A DNA stretch of 64,000 bases. It comes from Thereva unica. Lineage: Eukaryota; Arthropoda; Insecta; Diptera; Therevidae. The notes below the pieces were generated by a model. That model did no database searches and was not told the origin of the DNA. It saw nothing but the letters and a program-made list of their open reading frames with translations. Positions 44,904-56,399 of this stretch are shown here, piece by piece. Positions within the stretch are counted from its first letter, which is position 1, and each line of letters starts with the position of its first letter. The translations under genes and the position numbers were made by a program. The stretch lies in the NCBI GenBank assembly GCA_949987705.1, contig OX465286.1, positions 21,031,676 through 21,095,675 of the forward strand. The letters run 5' to 3'.

Positions 44904-46597
44904 TAGGGTGGAACGAAAAAAACACATTTTGATTTTTAATTTGTAATAGCGCGGAAAAGTTGCCTTCTGGTGTAGAAAAAATAACAAAAAAATATGAAAA
45001 ATATTGGAGCAGTTCTTCAGGTGCCGCAAGGACGATAAAGTATCGTAAAGTTGTAATTTTCGCTGCTTTTTTAAGTTTTTTTAAGAAGTTGAAGAATATT
45101 TTTTTTAATTTCAAATACTGTCCAAAAAGCAGTTTTTATATAAAAAAAATTTCCTTTTTTACTTTTTATATTATGTGTTGCGGTGCCGGAAGAGCGGTAA
45201 GGTTTTATAAAAATACACTTTTTGAAACATTTTCTAAGGTTGTGCGTCGATTATGCAATAAAAAATTTCAAGTCGTTTTAACATGAATAGAAAGATAAAA
45301 ATAATTTAACTATTGCATTGGCTTCCAGGAGCATGAGCCATCGTCGTAGCGGATGTTGGGGGTGGGGAGACGTAGATTTGTTAGCGTGGCAAGCTCAGAT
45401 CAGGTGTCAGTCGCTTTGCTAAGTTCAGTTTTGTTGTAACAGATTAATGTAATATTTTGTTAGTTCGCATGGTATTCAATTGTTGTGAGTTAAAATGGCT
45501 TAGTCTAAACAAGGGAAAACAAGACAAATGTGGAAATGTCCTATTTTTGGAAGTTTTAGTAATTTGAGTGAAATTGTACTGCCTACTTACGAAGATGTAA
45601 TGAAGTGCCACTGCTTTATTAGACATAACCTCAAGGCTGCGTCAGGGAAGGACCCTAGTCTAAGTGATATATCTGAACTTTTAATTCCAAAAATTGAGCT
45701 AATTTGGTCAAGAGCTTCTATACCCGTTGTGTCTAACCTTAGAATCTCCCAAATGATAAAAGCTTATCATGCTAAATATAGAAATGTATTAAAGTCTAAA
45801 GGTAGAAAAGGGTCAGATAAGTTTGACTCAAACCTCGCCTCAGACTCGAGAGAAGAAGCTAAACGCTTGTTTGATATTGCTGCGTGAAAGTGTCAAAATT
45901 TTGATACTTGTACCTGTGGTTACTTTCTTGCCAATTGAAAATAACCTTCCTCTTTTGGGGAACATAAATGATTTAAGTACAGATCAGAGGTATTTATGGG
46001 ATATGTGTATCGCTGTATCAAGTGGAAATTGCTCACTAGATTTATCTTTAAGAAACCCTGGAAAACTTGCTCACTCTAGGTAACTTACATTAGCAAACTG
46101 TATAATTAGATTGTATGTGGCAACTGAAAATACAACTGAAAACCTTAAGAATCTGGCTGAGTACATTGTGAAAGTGTATGCGCCTGTGTGGTTTAACATT
46201 AAGTTGAAACCTTCTTGTACTTATGGTTCTAAACATCTGTTTAAGCTTATCTTATATTCACGCTACCTCTCTAATGATTGTAAGAACATTATAGATCCCG
46301 TTATTCAAAGAAATGGATACTTTGCTGCTGCAGAAAATCTCCTTTTGTCCATGTTATGTGATGAGCGCAAAAACCATAACGAAAGAAAACCATAAAAAAT
46401 AATTTTTCAAAGTTTATAATTTTTCAATTTCTAAAACTTTTTTACAAACTTTAGCTCTTTGCGGCACCTCAAGATGTTGTAATTTAGCAACCAAATTTTG
46501 TTTTTCTTCTTTTTGAACCTAAAAGGCAACTTTTCCCCACTATTACAAAACAAAACACAAAAAAGGATTTGAAAAAAGCAATTTTCGTTCCACCCTA
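44904..46597 (+). mobile_element. hAT-like element with uncharacterised ORF, ATGGGTAT duplication
   Basis: 1694 bp. TIR TAGGGTGGAACG and exact inverse; 8-bp ATGGGTAT at 44896-44903 and 46598-46605. The TSD length and TAGGG start fit the hAT superfamily. It carries a plus-strand ORF remnant (45495-46395) of a kind I do not recognise as a standard hAT transposase. It lies in a LINE endonuclease remnant. Confidence 0.88.
45495..46395 (+). pseudogene. Uncharacterised transposon ORF (SRWLT-type), frameshifted
   Basis: Begins MA*SKQGKTRQ-MWKCPIFGSF. First part (45528-45880): YEDVMKCHCFIRHNLKAASG, LIPKIELIWSRASIPVVSN, AKYRNVLKSKGRK, then REEAKRLFDIAA and, in the next frame, a Cys-rich CKCQNFDTCTCG. 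After a gap it reads LSTDQRYLWDMCIAVSSG, SLRNPGKLAHSR, LTLANCIIRLYVATENTT, IVKVYAPVWFNIK, VIQRNGYFAAAENLLLSMLC and DERKNHNE. The stop after HSR falls where a Trp codon is plausible. I recall similar hypothetical proteins in arthropods and cnidarians but know no function. The TIRs tie it to mobility; the middle of the protein seems deleted. Confidence 0.65.
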
Positions 46598-46803
46598 ATG
46601 GGTATATAGGTTTGTCAGATTTGTTTGATTTGACACGTATAAAGAAATGTTCAAAAGATTCATTGCATGTTATGAGTTTACTATTTAAAGGGTCTTTAGT
46701 AATAGAGTAAACCCTTCTAACACAGAAGGCGCACTTCTCAGTTGGGCCAAGAAAAATTAACCAACTAAGCATAAGTAAGCGCTGAGATGAGGCTCTCAAT
46801 TAA

Positions 46804-47708
46804 GGGGGGAGCCTGCTTTAGAGGCTTCAAAAAATCTATTTTTTTGAGGAATTTTTAGGGAAGGAAATAAATATTTAATTGAAACGAAACTTTCAGGTAT
46901 TATTGTTATATATTTCAACATTTTTCTCAAATTTTTTCATTAACATATATGTCATAATATGCCGGGTACAAGCATTTCGCCGAGGCGCCTCGAGTGTGCA
47001 TGTGTCGTGTGGCGGGAAAGATCCAGGTCACAATTTCCATGTGAGACAAAAAACCCAAAACAAATTTATATTTTCAATAGTATAGATTCTACTTAAACCT
47101 AAAAAATCTAAAAAAAAGTGAGAAATTCAACAATTTTTCGCAACTTAAAAAAAAATTTCACTTTAGATTGTTTAAAAAGTGGGTTAATTATAACCTTTTT
47201 AAGGTTTTTTAGGTTCAACTAGAAGAGAATTTAATCCTGAATACAATCAATTTTGTCTCGTTTCGATAGGACGTTAAACTTTTTTCCTATCTTTTCCGCC
47301 AATTAGGAGAAATTGAAAAAATGAAAAACCGAGAAATCGCGCGTCGAAGTTTTCGTTTATAAAAAACCGTAATTTTCTAGAACTTACCGCAATAATGTGC
47401 TAATCTGCGATTCCTGGTCCATAGAGTTGCCCTTCAGACTCTTCAAAAAAACTGGTTTTCGCTCTGACGTTCGAGTCTGCGGGCTGTTCTGTACAATACA
47501 TACAATAGATTTAGGGACTGAGCGCAGGCACTCCGAGCGATCCGGCCGCTCGTATACCTGCTCGACGCTTGCTCACTATTTCTTCTGTAACTCCGAAAAT
47601 AATTTGAATTTGTTTCTGAAATTTTAGGGATATATTCTTGGATAGTTTGGGAAGACATTTATGCAAAAAAAAATCGATTTTTTGAAGCCTCTAAAGCAGG
47701 CTCCTCCC
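46804..47708. mobile_element. TTAA-flanked TIR element (piggyBac or Kolobok type)
   Basis: 905 bp with TTAA at 46800-46803 and 47709-47712. Ends GGGGGGAGCCTGCTTTAGAG and inverted GGGAGGAGCCTGCTTTAGAG, continuing GCTTCAAAAAATC on both sides. TTAA duplications are typical of piggyBac and Kolobok. No ORF above noise. Confidence 0.85.
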
Positions 47709-47712
47709 TTAA

Positions 47713-48720
47713 GCATGCAAACATAAAATATAAAATTAAAAAAATCCAAATTAACATGCAATCCACGTAAACAACAGCAAACGTAAGCGGCAACGTGATA
47801 TTAAAAAGACCCCATCTTTACTAATGGTCACGCTAAAGACGTTAATGTAATTGTTCACGTTAATGAGCATGTGATTTACAAGTTCAAATCTACCGTGATT
47901 CGTGTTAGAGGAGTTGATTTGTAAAAGAGGAGGTCCTCTCAGATTATAACGACCTTTCCATTAAGGATATGATGAAAAAATACAACATCGGCCATATCAC
48001 GAGGCTTGTGGAGACAGCTTAAGTTGACAGGATTCATATGATGGAAGAACTAATGAGTTTTCCCAAACAAGATGATTCAGAACCGAACGAGCCTTCGTTA
48101 AACCGATTCAATAGTTTTAACATGCGAAAAGCGGTGAGGAGACCAAACTTTGGTGATAAAGGGGTCGTTAAATTTTTTGGACCATCTGGACTAAACTACC
48201 TCTCGAAGAAATATAGTTGATGTGGGTGTAAAAATCAAGCTTACTATCAAATCTAATCCCGAGATCTTTAACAAAATTAAGACGAGGGATACCCTCATTA
48301 TAAAGGTGTAGTTAAAAATTATAGGAGCACGTCTCCCACTAAAAGTCTCGATTTCACATTTACTAATATTAAGATCCGGGTTGTTGTTAGCACACCAAGA
48401 GTAAAAGATGTCAAAGTCAAGTTACAAAAGTTTACAATCCTCAATACTCTATGTGACCGTACAATTTGATGTCATCAGCATAAACCCAGATACCACAGTG
48501 TCTTAGCATGGGAACAATCTCATCAATTGATATAATGAATAGGAAAGAGCCAAGATGACTGCCTTGAGGGACACCGGATGATGCCTCTATGGTTGTAGAT
48601 TTGGATCCACGGAAAAGAACTTGGTAGGTCCTGTCAGCTAGGTACGACTGGAACCATAATAGAATGGCTTGCGGAAAACTTAACTTTCTTAGTTTAAAAA
48701 TTGTAATGGACTGGCGACAA
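47713..48720 (-). pseudogene. LINE reverse transcriptase remnant (CR1/Jockey group)
   Basis: Minus strand from 48715 downward: FPQAILLWFQSYLADRTYQV, SSGVPQGSHLGSFLFII, WVYADDIKLYGHIEY (YADD catalytic motif intact, about 48455), then QQPGS. Decayed thumb sequence continues to about 47770. Several stops. Confidence 0.78.
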
Positions 48721-48739
48721 TATTATTATATTATCACCA

Positions 48740-49460
48740 ATAAATTGTCATGGAAGAATACGATACCGTTAAAAATGTTCATGCTCACCTTCAACAACAA
48801 CGGAGGGGACTGCGGCGTATTAGGAACATGGTTGTAGCTAAAATTAAGGAAGCAAAGAGGAATTTTTACACTCGTAGGCTTGATCCTTCGCGGTCATTGA
48901 AAACGGTATAATTTGCGCCATTTGGGTATTCATTCTAAAAAAGAAGTCACCGCCCTCAACCTCTGTCCTTAAACCCTAAACCAACATTTCTTATCTCACC
49001 ATTCGGCGGACCCTACCAATGCAATGCTCACTGATGGCTTCAGCTTTCGTTGTGTGAACTCCCTCGAAGTGCTCACTGCCCTTAATTCTGTTAAATCGAA
49101 AGCGACTGGTAGTGATAACATCTTGCTTAGGTTACTAAATATGCTCATTCCATGTCTGTTGCCCGTATTCACTCATATTTCCAACTCCTACCTCACAGTA
49201 TCTAAGTTTCCCTCGTCTTGGAAGCTTGCTATAATTATACCAGTACCCAAATGCCCATCTCCTGCTTTTCTTTCTGATTTTCGGCCTATTAGTATTCTTC
49301 CATTTCTAAGGTTCTTGAAAAGCTGATAGCAACTCAATTCATTGAGTATTGTGATCGACTTCGACTCATAAATGTTTGGCAGTCTGGATTTCGAAATCAT
49401 CACAGTTAAGAATGATATCCGAAACTCTCTCTCGACGTTCACCACGTTTAGTAACACATT
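48740..49460 (+). pseudogene. Jockey/R1-type LINE RT start (plus strand)
   Basis: 48790-48920 has basic linker residues (QQQRRGLRRIRNMVVAKIKE). 49024-49326 reads CVNSLEVLTALNSVKSKATG, LLNMLIPCLLPVFTHI, FPSSWKLAIIIPVPKC and LSDFRPISILPFL, RT motifs 0-2a. After a frameshift VWQSGFRNHHS follows. The element then breaks off before the catalytic motif. Confidence 0.8.
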
Positions 49461-51300
49461 GTACGATTCCTATGTACGCTCAGTGGCGTAGCTATCGGAG
49501 GGCTAGGCAGTTCAGTGCACCGGGGCCCCCAAACAAAACCGCATTAAGCCTGGATTTAACCGAAGTCATTGATACTTTCGTGAAAACTAAAGATATAAAA
49601 AGATTTTAAACTAAATTGTTATTTTCAGTAGTCAGTCAGTGCGTAGATCCGAACTCCGACCTCAATATAATGTCTACCTTACTGTGGTTAACTATGGTTA
49701 ACTACAATATAACCACTAGTACAACTTTTTGACGTTCAAAAACTCCCGTGGTTAGAACTAGTAAGGTTTTGAACGGAAGGTTTTTAGAAGGTAAGAAATC
49801 TAGGAGGAAATTTCAGAGTTATTCAATGATGAAATACTAAAAGTCTAGATGGCTCAACATAGCATAGATAAAACGGCCAAAAACACGAGCACTCGTGGCT
49901 TGGTCGGATGGAGCGCTCATGTATTTGGCCCTTTTGGCATGAGAAGTCATGAGACGGAAAGGGAATGCCTTGACGGCCATTTTGGCGATTTATGTCAAAT
50001 AATCTACTCGAAATGTGTAAATGTGTACTCGGATAAACCTGATAAAACTTATAGAAAAAACAAGGAAAACTAAGTTTTTTTTTTCATATAATATATAAAG
50101 TTTTCACTGCTTTAATTGCGTTTCAATTGCAAGCGAGTTTAAAGGATCGGCAGCAGCAAGCGACCGAACTTATTGCTGGCTGTAGTTAAAACTATTTTGT
50201 TTTACGGCGTTAAAAATGGTTGGTCGGATCGAAGGAGGAAGGTTTGGCTTAATTCTCAAACATTCTGCATCTTCTGTACCATGACTAATTAATCTGTATG
50301 CCGGTTATAATTAACTTTAGATTAAATACAATTTAATGGCTATATAGTAAAAGGTTTTCGCTAATTCTGTTTGTCGTTTATCGTTTTTTTTGTCCTGGAT
50401 GTTTTGCTTGCGTACGTTTAGTGTTACCTTAGCCTATAGCATAAGTACACTGTATCTCCACTTTAAACAGCATCAAGCTAACAGCCCTGGATTATGGTGC
50501 GATTTATGCGAAATGAAGGTAATAAAACCAAACAAGGAACACCGATAAAAGGTATACCCCAACCCCACACAAAAGACATGAAATGCAACTCTTGTTGAAA
50601 ATTTTGTATGTGTTTTACCGCCCCCTTCTTACCGGAAAAAATTTACGGTTGAAAATCCTGTGACATTGTCATAAAATTCTTAGATAGTCCCTAAACAGAG
50701 CAGCACCTGTTTTGTTAAAGGAAGACATCTAGTAACTTCTTGGGTACAATTTTTACCCTTGATCCTATTTTTGCCTATCCACAAAAATACATCACGATAT
50801 TCGTGTACCGGGCACAGATTTCAGGAGAATGAATACAAAGTATCCATGACTAAATTTATAGGGATGTATAATATCGGGGAGGATAGTTTTCTAAAATAGT
50901 TTTTTCTTATGTAGCAGTGCCAAGGAATCACCCTTTGTACTACCAGTCCGTTATGTCATCATTCATGTCATGGTTAGCGATACGGAATCGGTGGAGAGTA
51001 CTCGATTAAATACTCATGAGTAACATCGAAAGAAATTTCTCAATAAGTACTTTTTACTCCTTCAAAAGTACTCGATTTTTTTAGAATCGATGAGTATTTT
51101 TTTTTTGACGTTTCCGCGAACTGCCTTATAGTCCGGGAGGCAGCGTTGCATTTTGGATGGTCACTTCAGGTGGCTTATTTTTTTGGTAATTGATAGTTTA
51201 GATAGGGCTAATAATAGAAACAAGAGTCAAACACCAGAATCGTAGTGGGGGTGATGGAGAGAAATTGTTCATATCGGTCACGACCAGCCCTAACCTTACT
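49461..51300. other. Mostly unassigned intronic DNA
   Basis: CAGTGGCGTAGCTATCGG at 49480 looks like a hAT terminus, but no partner end was found. 50900-50975 is the minus-strand 3' end of the LINE family seen at 24712-25189 (GTAGCAGTGCCAAGGAATCA is the inverse of its 3' UTR end). The frame 49849-50073 has no domain. 51000-51110 has ACTCGAT/ATCGAT repeats. Confidence 0.4.
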
Positions 51301-51309
51301 CACGCAGCT

Positions 51310-51430
51310 GACGCTTTCTTCTTCTTCTTTGATCAGTTAGCTGGCGGTCCAAGTGGGACGTCCCCGCAACGGATACGCTGCTGTCGGTGACACTTTAAAA
51401 AAATGCGGTTCCTTGCCCAGCTTCTTCTAG
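51310..51430 (-). repeat. RTE-type 3' end with (AAG)n tail
   Basis: On the minus strand it ends CAGCTAACTGATCAAAGAAG AAGAAG-like. The same terminal phrase with its AAG tail recurs at 52205-52260, so both are 3' remnants of one RTE-like family. Confidence 0.5.
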
Positions 51431-51469
51431 TCAATTTCGCAGGTCAGCCACCTATCGACCATTAACTCG

Positions 51470-51924
51470 GGGGCCTCGGTAGTCTAGAGGTAAGGCGCCT
51501 GACTGCTATCCCCAGAGGTCCCGGGTTCGAATCCCGGCGGCGCCACGGTCCTTCGCCTTTCCCACCTAACTTTCCTTCTTTCTTCTTCCCTCTTTACATT
51601 CCTGATTCCCCTGTCATAGCCTTCCCTAGTCCTTCCCCGCTCCCCCAAGCGCATGCCATCGGTTGGTTGATGAGATTTAACTCGTTTCAGGAGGCATAAC
51701 ACTCCAGCAAGTTGTTCTCGACGCCCCGATGTCAGAGTCGCGAAATGGTTGTGAGTAGGTGGAATAAAATATCGCGGCTAGGTTGTGTCAGTTACTTCCT
51801 TCTCTTCTCTCTATCTTCCGGCTAGAGCTGCTGTTCGACATTCACTCTATACGAAAAAAAAAATAGATTGTCGACAGTAAAAAGGGACTTTCCCTAAGCC
51901 TCTAGTCTGTCACATAAAAAAAAA
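51470..51924 (+). mobile_element. tRNA-derived SINE, copy 3
   Basis: Nearly identical to copy 1 (15595-16046): same head, body and CTGTCACATA poly-A tail, differing at scattered bases (for example GCTCCCCCAAG for GCTCTACCAAG near 51640). The close match of two copies 36 kb apart implies recent activity. Confidence 0.88.
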
Positions 51925-52279
51925 CTTACTACACGAACGGAATAATTTCCAAAAGGGATCGTATTAGGTCCGGAGTGACCGTTGCAAGTGACCTGGTCAT
52001 TTCATGACAATTGGTTCCTTTTGGAATTGGCCAGAGATGTGCAAGTTCGCGAGACAGCCATGAACAAGCGTTATCCGCTATATTCTGATTATTTTCCGCT
52101 ATATATCTCTTGTCCTCCTAATCAGACTGAATTCTGTGTCTATGAATTCAATACCACGCTTTCTTAAATAAACGAATGGAGTTCTAGTAATTCCATTTAA
52201 ATCGCAAGTACCTACTTTTTCTTCTTTCTTCTTCTTCTTCTTTGATCCGTTAGCTGACTACTTTTTCTTAGTGTTTCTC

Positions 52280-53620
52280 TTTCAATCGTTGGCTGTGCCA
52301 AAAACCTGGGTGTTATGGTCAGGTTCAAGCTCTCCTGCTGCAATCATATATCGCTGCGGCTCTTCAAGATCTAGGACACGCCTCGCAAACTGTGGCTACA
52401 TGGCAGTCTGTTATCCACACCTATTCGAGCTATACATATCAAATTTCTGGTCGAAGAGTATAAGGGCCTTATCCTGGTAGGCAGCTCTGACAGGATGGAC
52501 CCTTTTTTCGCAATATTCGTGGGAGCTTTTTTGGACAAAACAATTGCCTCCAGTCTGACATTTAGCAGCGCTGTAATGGCCTGCTTGGACAGCAGAAAAG
52601 GCGGTAGGGCTACGTGGATTGGATCTGCCTACCTGCCATATGAGGGAAATTTGTACAGCTCCAGTCTCTTTGATGCGGCAAAGGAAGTGGCTAGTCATGG
52701 AGCCAGCTTCATCGTTGGATGTGATGCGAATGCCCACAACAACGTTTGGGGCAGCTCAGATACAAATGTAAGAGGTGAATTTCTTTTTGATCTTTTATTT
52801 CGACATAATATCTTGTTATGCAATAAGGGAAATGAATCTACGTTCATCACAAGGGTAAGACAAGAAGCCTTGGGTATTACTCTTGTTTCCTCAAACCTGC
52901 TCAATCGTGTAGAAAACTAGAGAGTATCCAGTGAACACTCCTTTTCTGAACATAGAGTCATACTTTTTAATGTCAATATGTGCTCATCTGTGAAGAAGGC
53001 CCCTGGTTACAGGAATGTCCGAAACACAGACTGGGTCGTATACAGACAAGTACTGGAAAGATTACTCCCAGAGGATGTTCCCACCCACTCTTGGAACGCT
53101 GAAGATCTCGAACATCAAGTGAGAAATCTCAGCAATCTCCTCCTATAAGAAGCAGCCTGTCCCACTAGGAAATATAGGGGAAGAAACAAACCCCCTTGGT
53201 GGAACAGCAAGCTTCTCAAACTGAGGTCTGAAAGTAGAAAGGCCCTCAATAAGGCTAAACGGAAATTCATATTAAGCAAAGCAGTGATAAAAAATCAGGT
53301 TTCTCCTTCGCAGCATGCCTGTACGAAAGGTAAATCAGTAGACACAGCTCTTCACTCTTTGGTAGCGTTCAACGACAGATCCCTTGAATTCAAGGAGTTC
53401 ACGTTGGCTGCTTTCTTTGATATTGAAGGTGCAGGCTCACCTTACCTTGATGGATTGATACTGGGGTTCCTGACCTTTGTGGCTTTATCAAAAGCTCCAA
53501 ATGGCTTGAAATGGCCTGAACTTTCCCAACACTAGAATGACATCACAATGGGCGCAATGGCGTGCCTAAGTGGGCTCTCCAGTGAGGGAGCAGCCACTTA
53601 AACCTAACATAACCTATTAA
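52280..53620 (+). mobile_element. LOA/I-type LINE, copy 2, internally deleted
   Basis: Endonuclease at the 5' side and the same RT snippet as copy 1 (HACTKGKSVDTALHSLVAF, 53314-53370). The frame then jumps from FFDIEG to the element's 3' terminal sequence (53430 on), which matches copy 1 at 32260-32420. The deletion removed most of RT and all of RNase H. Tail CTTAAACCTAACATAACCTA. Confidence 0.8.
52495..53280 (+). pseudogene. LINE endonuclease and linker
   Basis: 52495-52920 reads KGGRATWIGSAYLPYEGNLY, ASFIVGCDANAHNNVWGSSD, NVRGEFLFDLLFRHNILLCN and GNESTFI, an APE endonuclease with GCDANAHN (catalytic D-x-N). 52930-53280 continues in broken frames (EHRVI, NPPWWNSKLLKLRSESRK), the linker ahead of RT. 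Confidence 0.85.
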
Positions 53621-54739
53621 ATCACTTGTTGTTTCTCATTTCCTTTGCGGCTCGTTAGTAAATATTCCCTCGAGTCATCCTTCCGTCAGCGTCATCTTAA
53701 AGTGGCATTTAATGCCACCTTAGGCTCATTTTCTGATCATGTACTGTTTTGTCCTAAAATAGAAAAAAAATTAAAAATAAATTAAACTACAAAAATTACC
53801 TTTTCATACCACAACTTTCCATATCCGACTCGCGATGTCAAAACAAAAACAAACTTGATATGTCAAAATAATGACATGCAAGTAAATACAAAATATGGAA
53901 AGCGTCAATATCGTAATTTAGTACATACTATTTGATAATTTATTAAGAGTAGTTTTATTTTTGTGGCGGTGTAGTTTATTTTTCTTTAGGTTCCAACACA
54001 AGGCTGAATTGCGGTTGGCTAATTCAGTCACGGCACACAACAAAGAAAAGATTAAAGCAGAGTTACTTGCGGTAACTTTTGCAAAATCTTTGTAGGCAAA
54101 TTTAAGTCCTCTGGTTGGAATTATTCCACCAGGTATCGGATTTATTAAATTCAGTTTAATAACAATTCCAGTCTCTAGCAACTTTGTGGTATACAAGTTG
54201 CGTAGAGTGCGGCATAATCTTCATACTATAATAATTTGGTAATACATAGTTAGCACGTTTATTATAGACAAGTTAGAACCAGGATCTTCATCCGGTTCGC
54301 CCCTGTTATAAGCATTTTCACGTGAGCTTGTATAGGACAAAGGCCATACAGGACTCATTTAGCAAGGTTAAATATCTATAGTTTGGGGTATCCAACCGTA
54401 CTTAAATAATAATAAAACTTACAATTTTATTCAAAGATTAGTAGGAATTCTTCTCCAGACAGCACCCCCGAGGTTGGATACACAGCAGATTTACCTGACT
54501 GAGGCAGTACATCAAAAGTAATATTTGGATAATTTTTATTTTAATACAAAGAAATCGAGTAAAGTAGAGTTAATCTTAAGCATAGAATTAATTAGAATTT
54601 ATAGTTTGTAGGAGAAATATACTTGTATCAAACGGACCTCAGACTCTTTTACTTAGAGCAGCCGGCACCTATCCTACATTTCAGCTATTTTTTAATTATT
54701 ACGACGATCACCTCCTAATATCAGGTCTTTGACCGGTTT
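53621..54739. other. Unassigned intronic sequence
   Basis: AT-rich, with no domain-bearing ORF (53918-54196 on the minus strand shows none). 53640-53755 looks like a further LINE scrap but is too short to place. Confidence 0.4.
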
Positions 54740-55110
54740 TAAGAAAGTGACGCCGTAACATGTACACATGACCAAAACTCATTACTGGGTTCTGACCTCT
54801 TTGGATTCCTCGATCTCATGGCTTTACTTCCCTTGCATAAGGTTTTTTATACCAAAAGTCCGTGCTATCTTTCTGACCTCCTCTTTCCATTGCAATCCTT
54901 GAAATCCATCAAATTCCTGTGTCTCGCCACATTTTTCTTACTGGTAGTCGTTCCTTCTTTGTGTATAGCGTCAGAATGTGGAATAATCTTCTAAATAACA
55001 TACAGAGAATGATCATAGCCACAACATGCCCCTTCTTCCATGTGCCCTTGATTAAGGCACAATACTACAATGTAGCACATTTATTATAACTAGTAACGCC
55101 CTGTGGTCAA
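54740..55110 (+). pseudogene. LINE ORF2 C-terminal scrap
   Basis: A broken plus-strand frame with LLPLHKVFYTKSPCYLSDLL and PLQSLKSIKFLC, then a VRMWNNLL-like end, typical of the last region of Jockey-like ORF2 proteins. It has no poly-A, and the next element starts at 55125. Confidence 0.5.
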
Positions 55111-55124
55111 AATTTGACCACAAA

Positions 55125-55681
55125 ATCTTCTTCTTCTTTAAACTCCTTTAGTCCCTCATGGGACATAGGGCGGAAACAGTTGCCCTCCAGCGGACTCTGC
55201 TTTGCGCGACAGCTCTCAGCTCCGACCAGGATCTCCCAGTTGTTGCGGCTTCTTCTAGTAGGGTTCTCCTCCACGTTGTTCTAGATCTTCCTACTCGACG
55301 GGAACCTTGCGGATTCCAGTCAAGGGCCTGTTTGGCTAGATTTTCGTTTTCGCGTCGCAAGGTGTAGCCTACCCAATTCCATTTCCTTCGCCTGATTTGG
55401 TCGTCTATCCTTTCTTGGCCGGCACGGCGCCATAGTTCTTCGTTTGAAATTCTATTTTGCCAGCGGATTTTTAGGATACGACGAAGGCATCTGTTGATGA
55501 AGACTTGTAGGCGCCCTGTGATGAATTGGGTGACTTTCCATGTTTCGCAACCGTACAAAAGAACTGCCTTAACATTGGAGTTGAACAGCCGCAATTTGGT
55601 GTTAGTAGAGATCACCGTTGATCTCCATATGCGGAACAGGCATGCTTTATTTAGAAAGAGAATAATACAGTTTTTAGTCAT
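55125..55681 (-). pseudogene. RTE-like ORF C-terminal region with AAG tail
   Basis: The open minus frame 55681-55148 reads FRIWRSTVISTNTKLRLFNS, VKAVLLYGCETWKVTQ, INRCLRRILKIRWQNRISNE, QIRRRKWNWVGYTLRRENEN and VGRSRTTWRRTLLEEA, ending ALCPMRD plus stop. The 3' end runs to (AAG)n at about 55125. It is 5'-truncated, with a long uninterrupted frame, so relatively young. Confidence 0.85.
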
Positions 55682-55689
55682 TTAAAATT

Positions 55690-56399
55690 ATAAAATTTGT
55701 AAATGCATTAATAGGCGTGTCGAATGATCTGTCGACTACGTGCAAAACATTAAAAGTTTCTTTTTTTTATTAAATTAAAATCAAAATATGTATGTACATT
55801 TCAAAATACATGGCCTTCACCCATTATTTTCAAAAGGAGTTCAAACTCAAGTGGATGTACATATGTTTCCAAATATGTTTGTTTGAACTCTTCAATTGTT
55901 GCCCGAGTTTCCTTAAACCAGCCTAATAGCCTTTAAACCAACCTATTGTGTTTCTCTTTTTCTTGTATTTTCTGTTCTTCCCATAAGTGTCCTTTGACGG
56001 GGCATTTTATTCAACTAACATATTTGATGTACTGAATTTGTTAAAAAATTATCAATGGGCAAATAATCATGAAAAACACAATTCATGTATTTCAAAATTC
56101 ACTACATTCATTCGTTATGTTAAAAACAAATACAAACAAATTACATGCCTTTCGTTGAAACACTGCAGAATGCTGTTAGAGTTCTCAGCAATAATGCAAA
56201 TGAACTTCAACAAAAAGGTATACGAAAAAACACAATCACTTTCAGCAAAATTATTGAAAAAACTCACTTTACTGATAACACGTTCAATTAACTTGTATTC
56301 ACAAACAGAATGTCTCCTACTCATGCACTTGTCGCTTTTCCTCATTGCTGACGTAATTAACATGTCACTTCTATCTAATTTTTACCCGTTTTAAACACA
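55690..56399. other. Unassigned intronic sequence
   Basis: Plus frame 55987-56394 (135 residues) is the longest here. It is Lys/Leu/Ser-rich, without a domain I know, and has no counterpart elsewhere in the window. It may be a remnant of a transposon ORF. Confidence 0.3.

Larger units (their letters stand above)
44745..46800 (-). pseudogene. CR1/Jockey-group endonuclease remnant, split by a hAT-like element
   Basis: 46620-46670 (minus) reads FEHFFIRVKSN, matching FFIRIKSD of the LINE at 12266-14985. 44895-44750 reads EKEENLLPINVINAIDI, matching EEDNKLLPINATNAVDI. The intervening 1.7 kb is the insertion 44904-46597. This is an older copy of the same or a sister family. Confidence 0.7.

Noticed and set aside
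49846..50073. 74-residue ORF as a host exon
   Set aside because: No splice context, no recognisable domain, and flanked by transposon scraps.
55158..55367. Plus-strand ORFs opposite the RTE C-terminus (also 55494-55685)
   Set aside because: Shadows of the well-supported minus-strand RTE frame.
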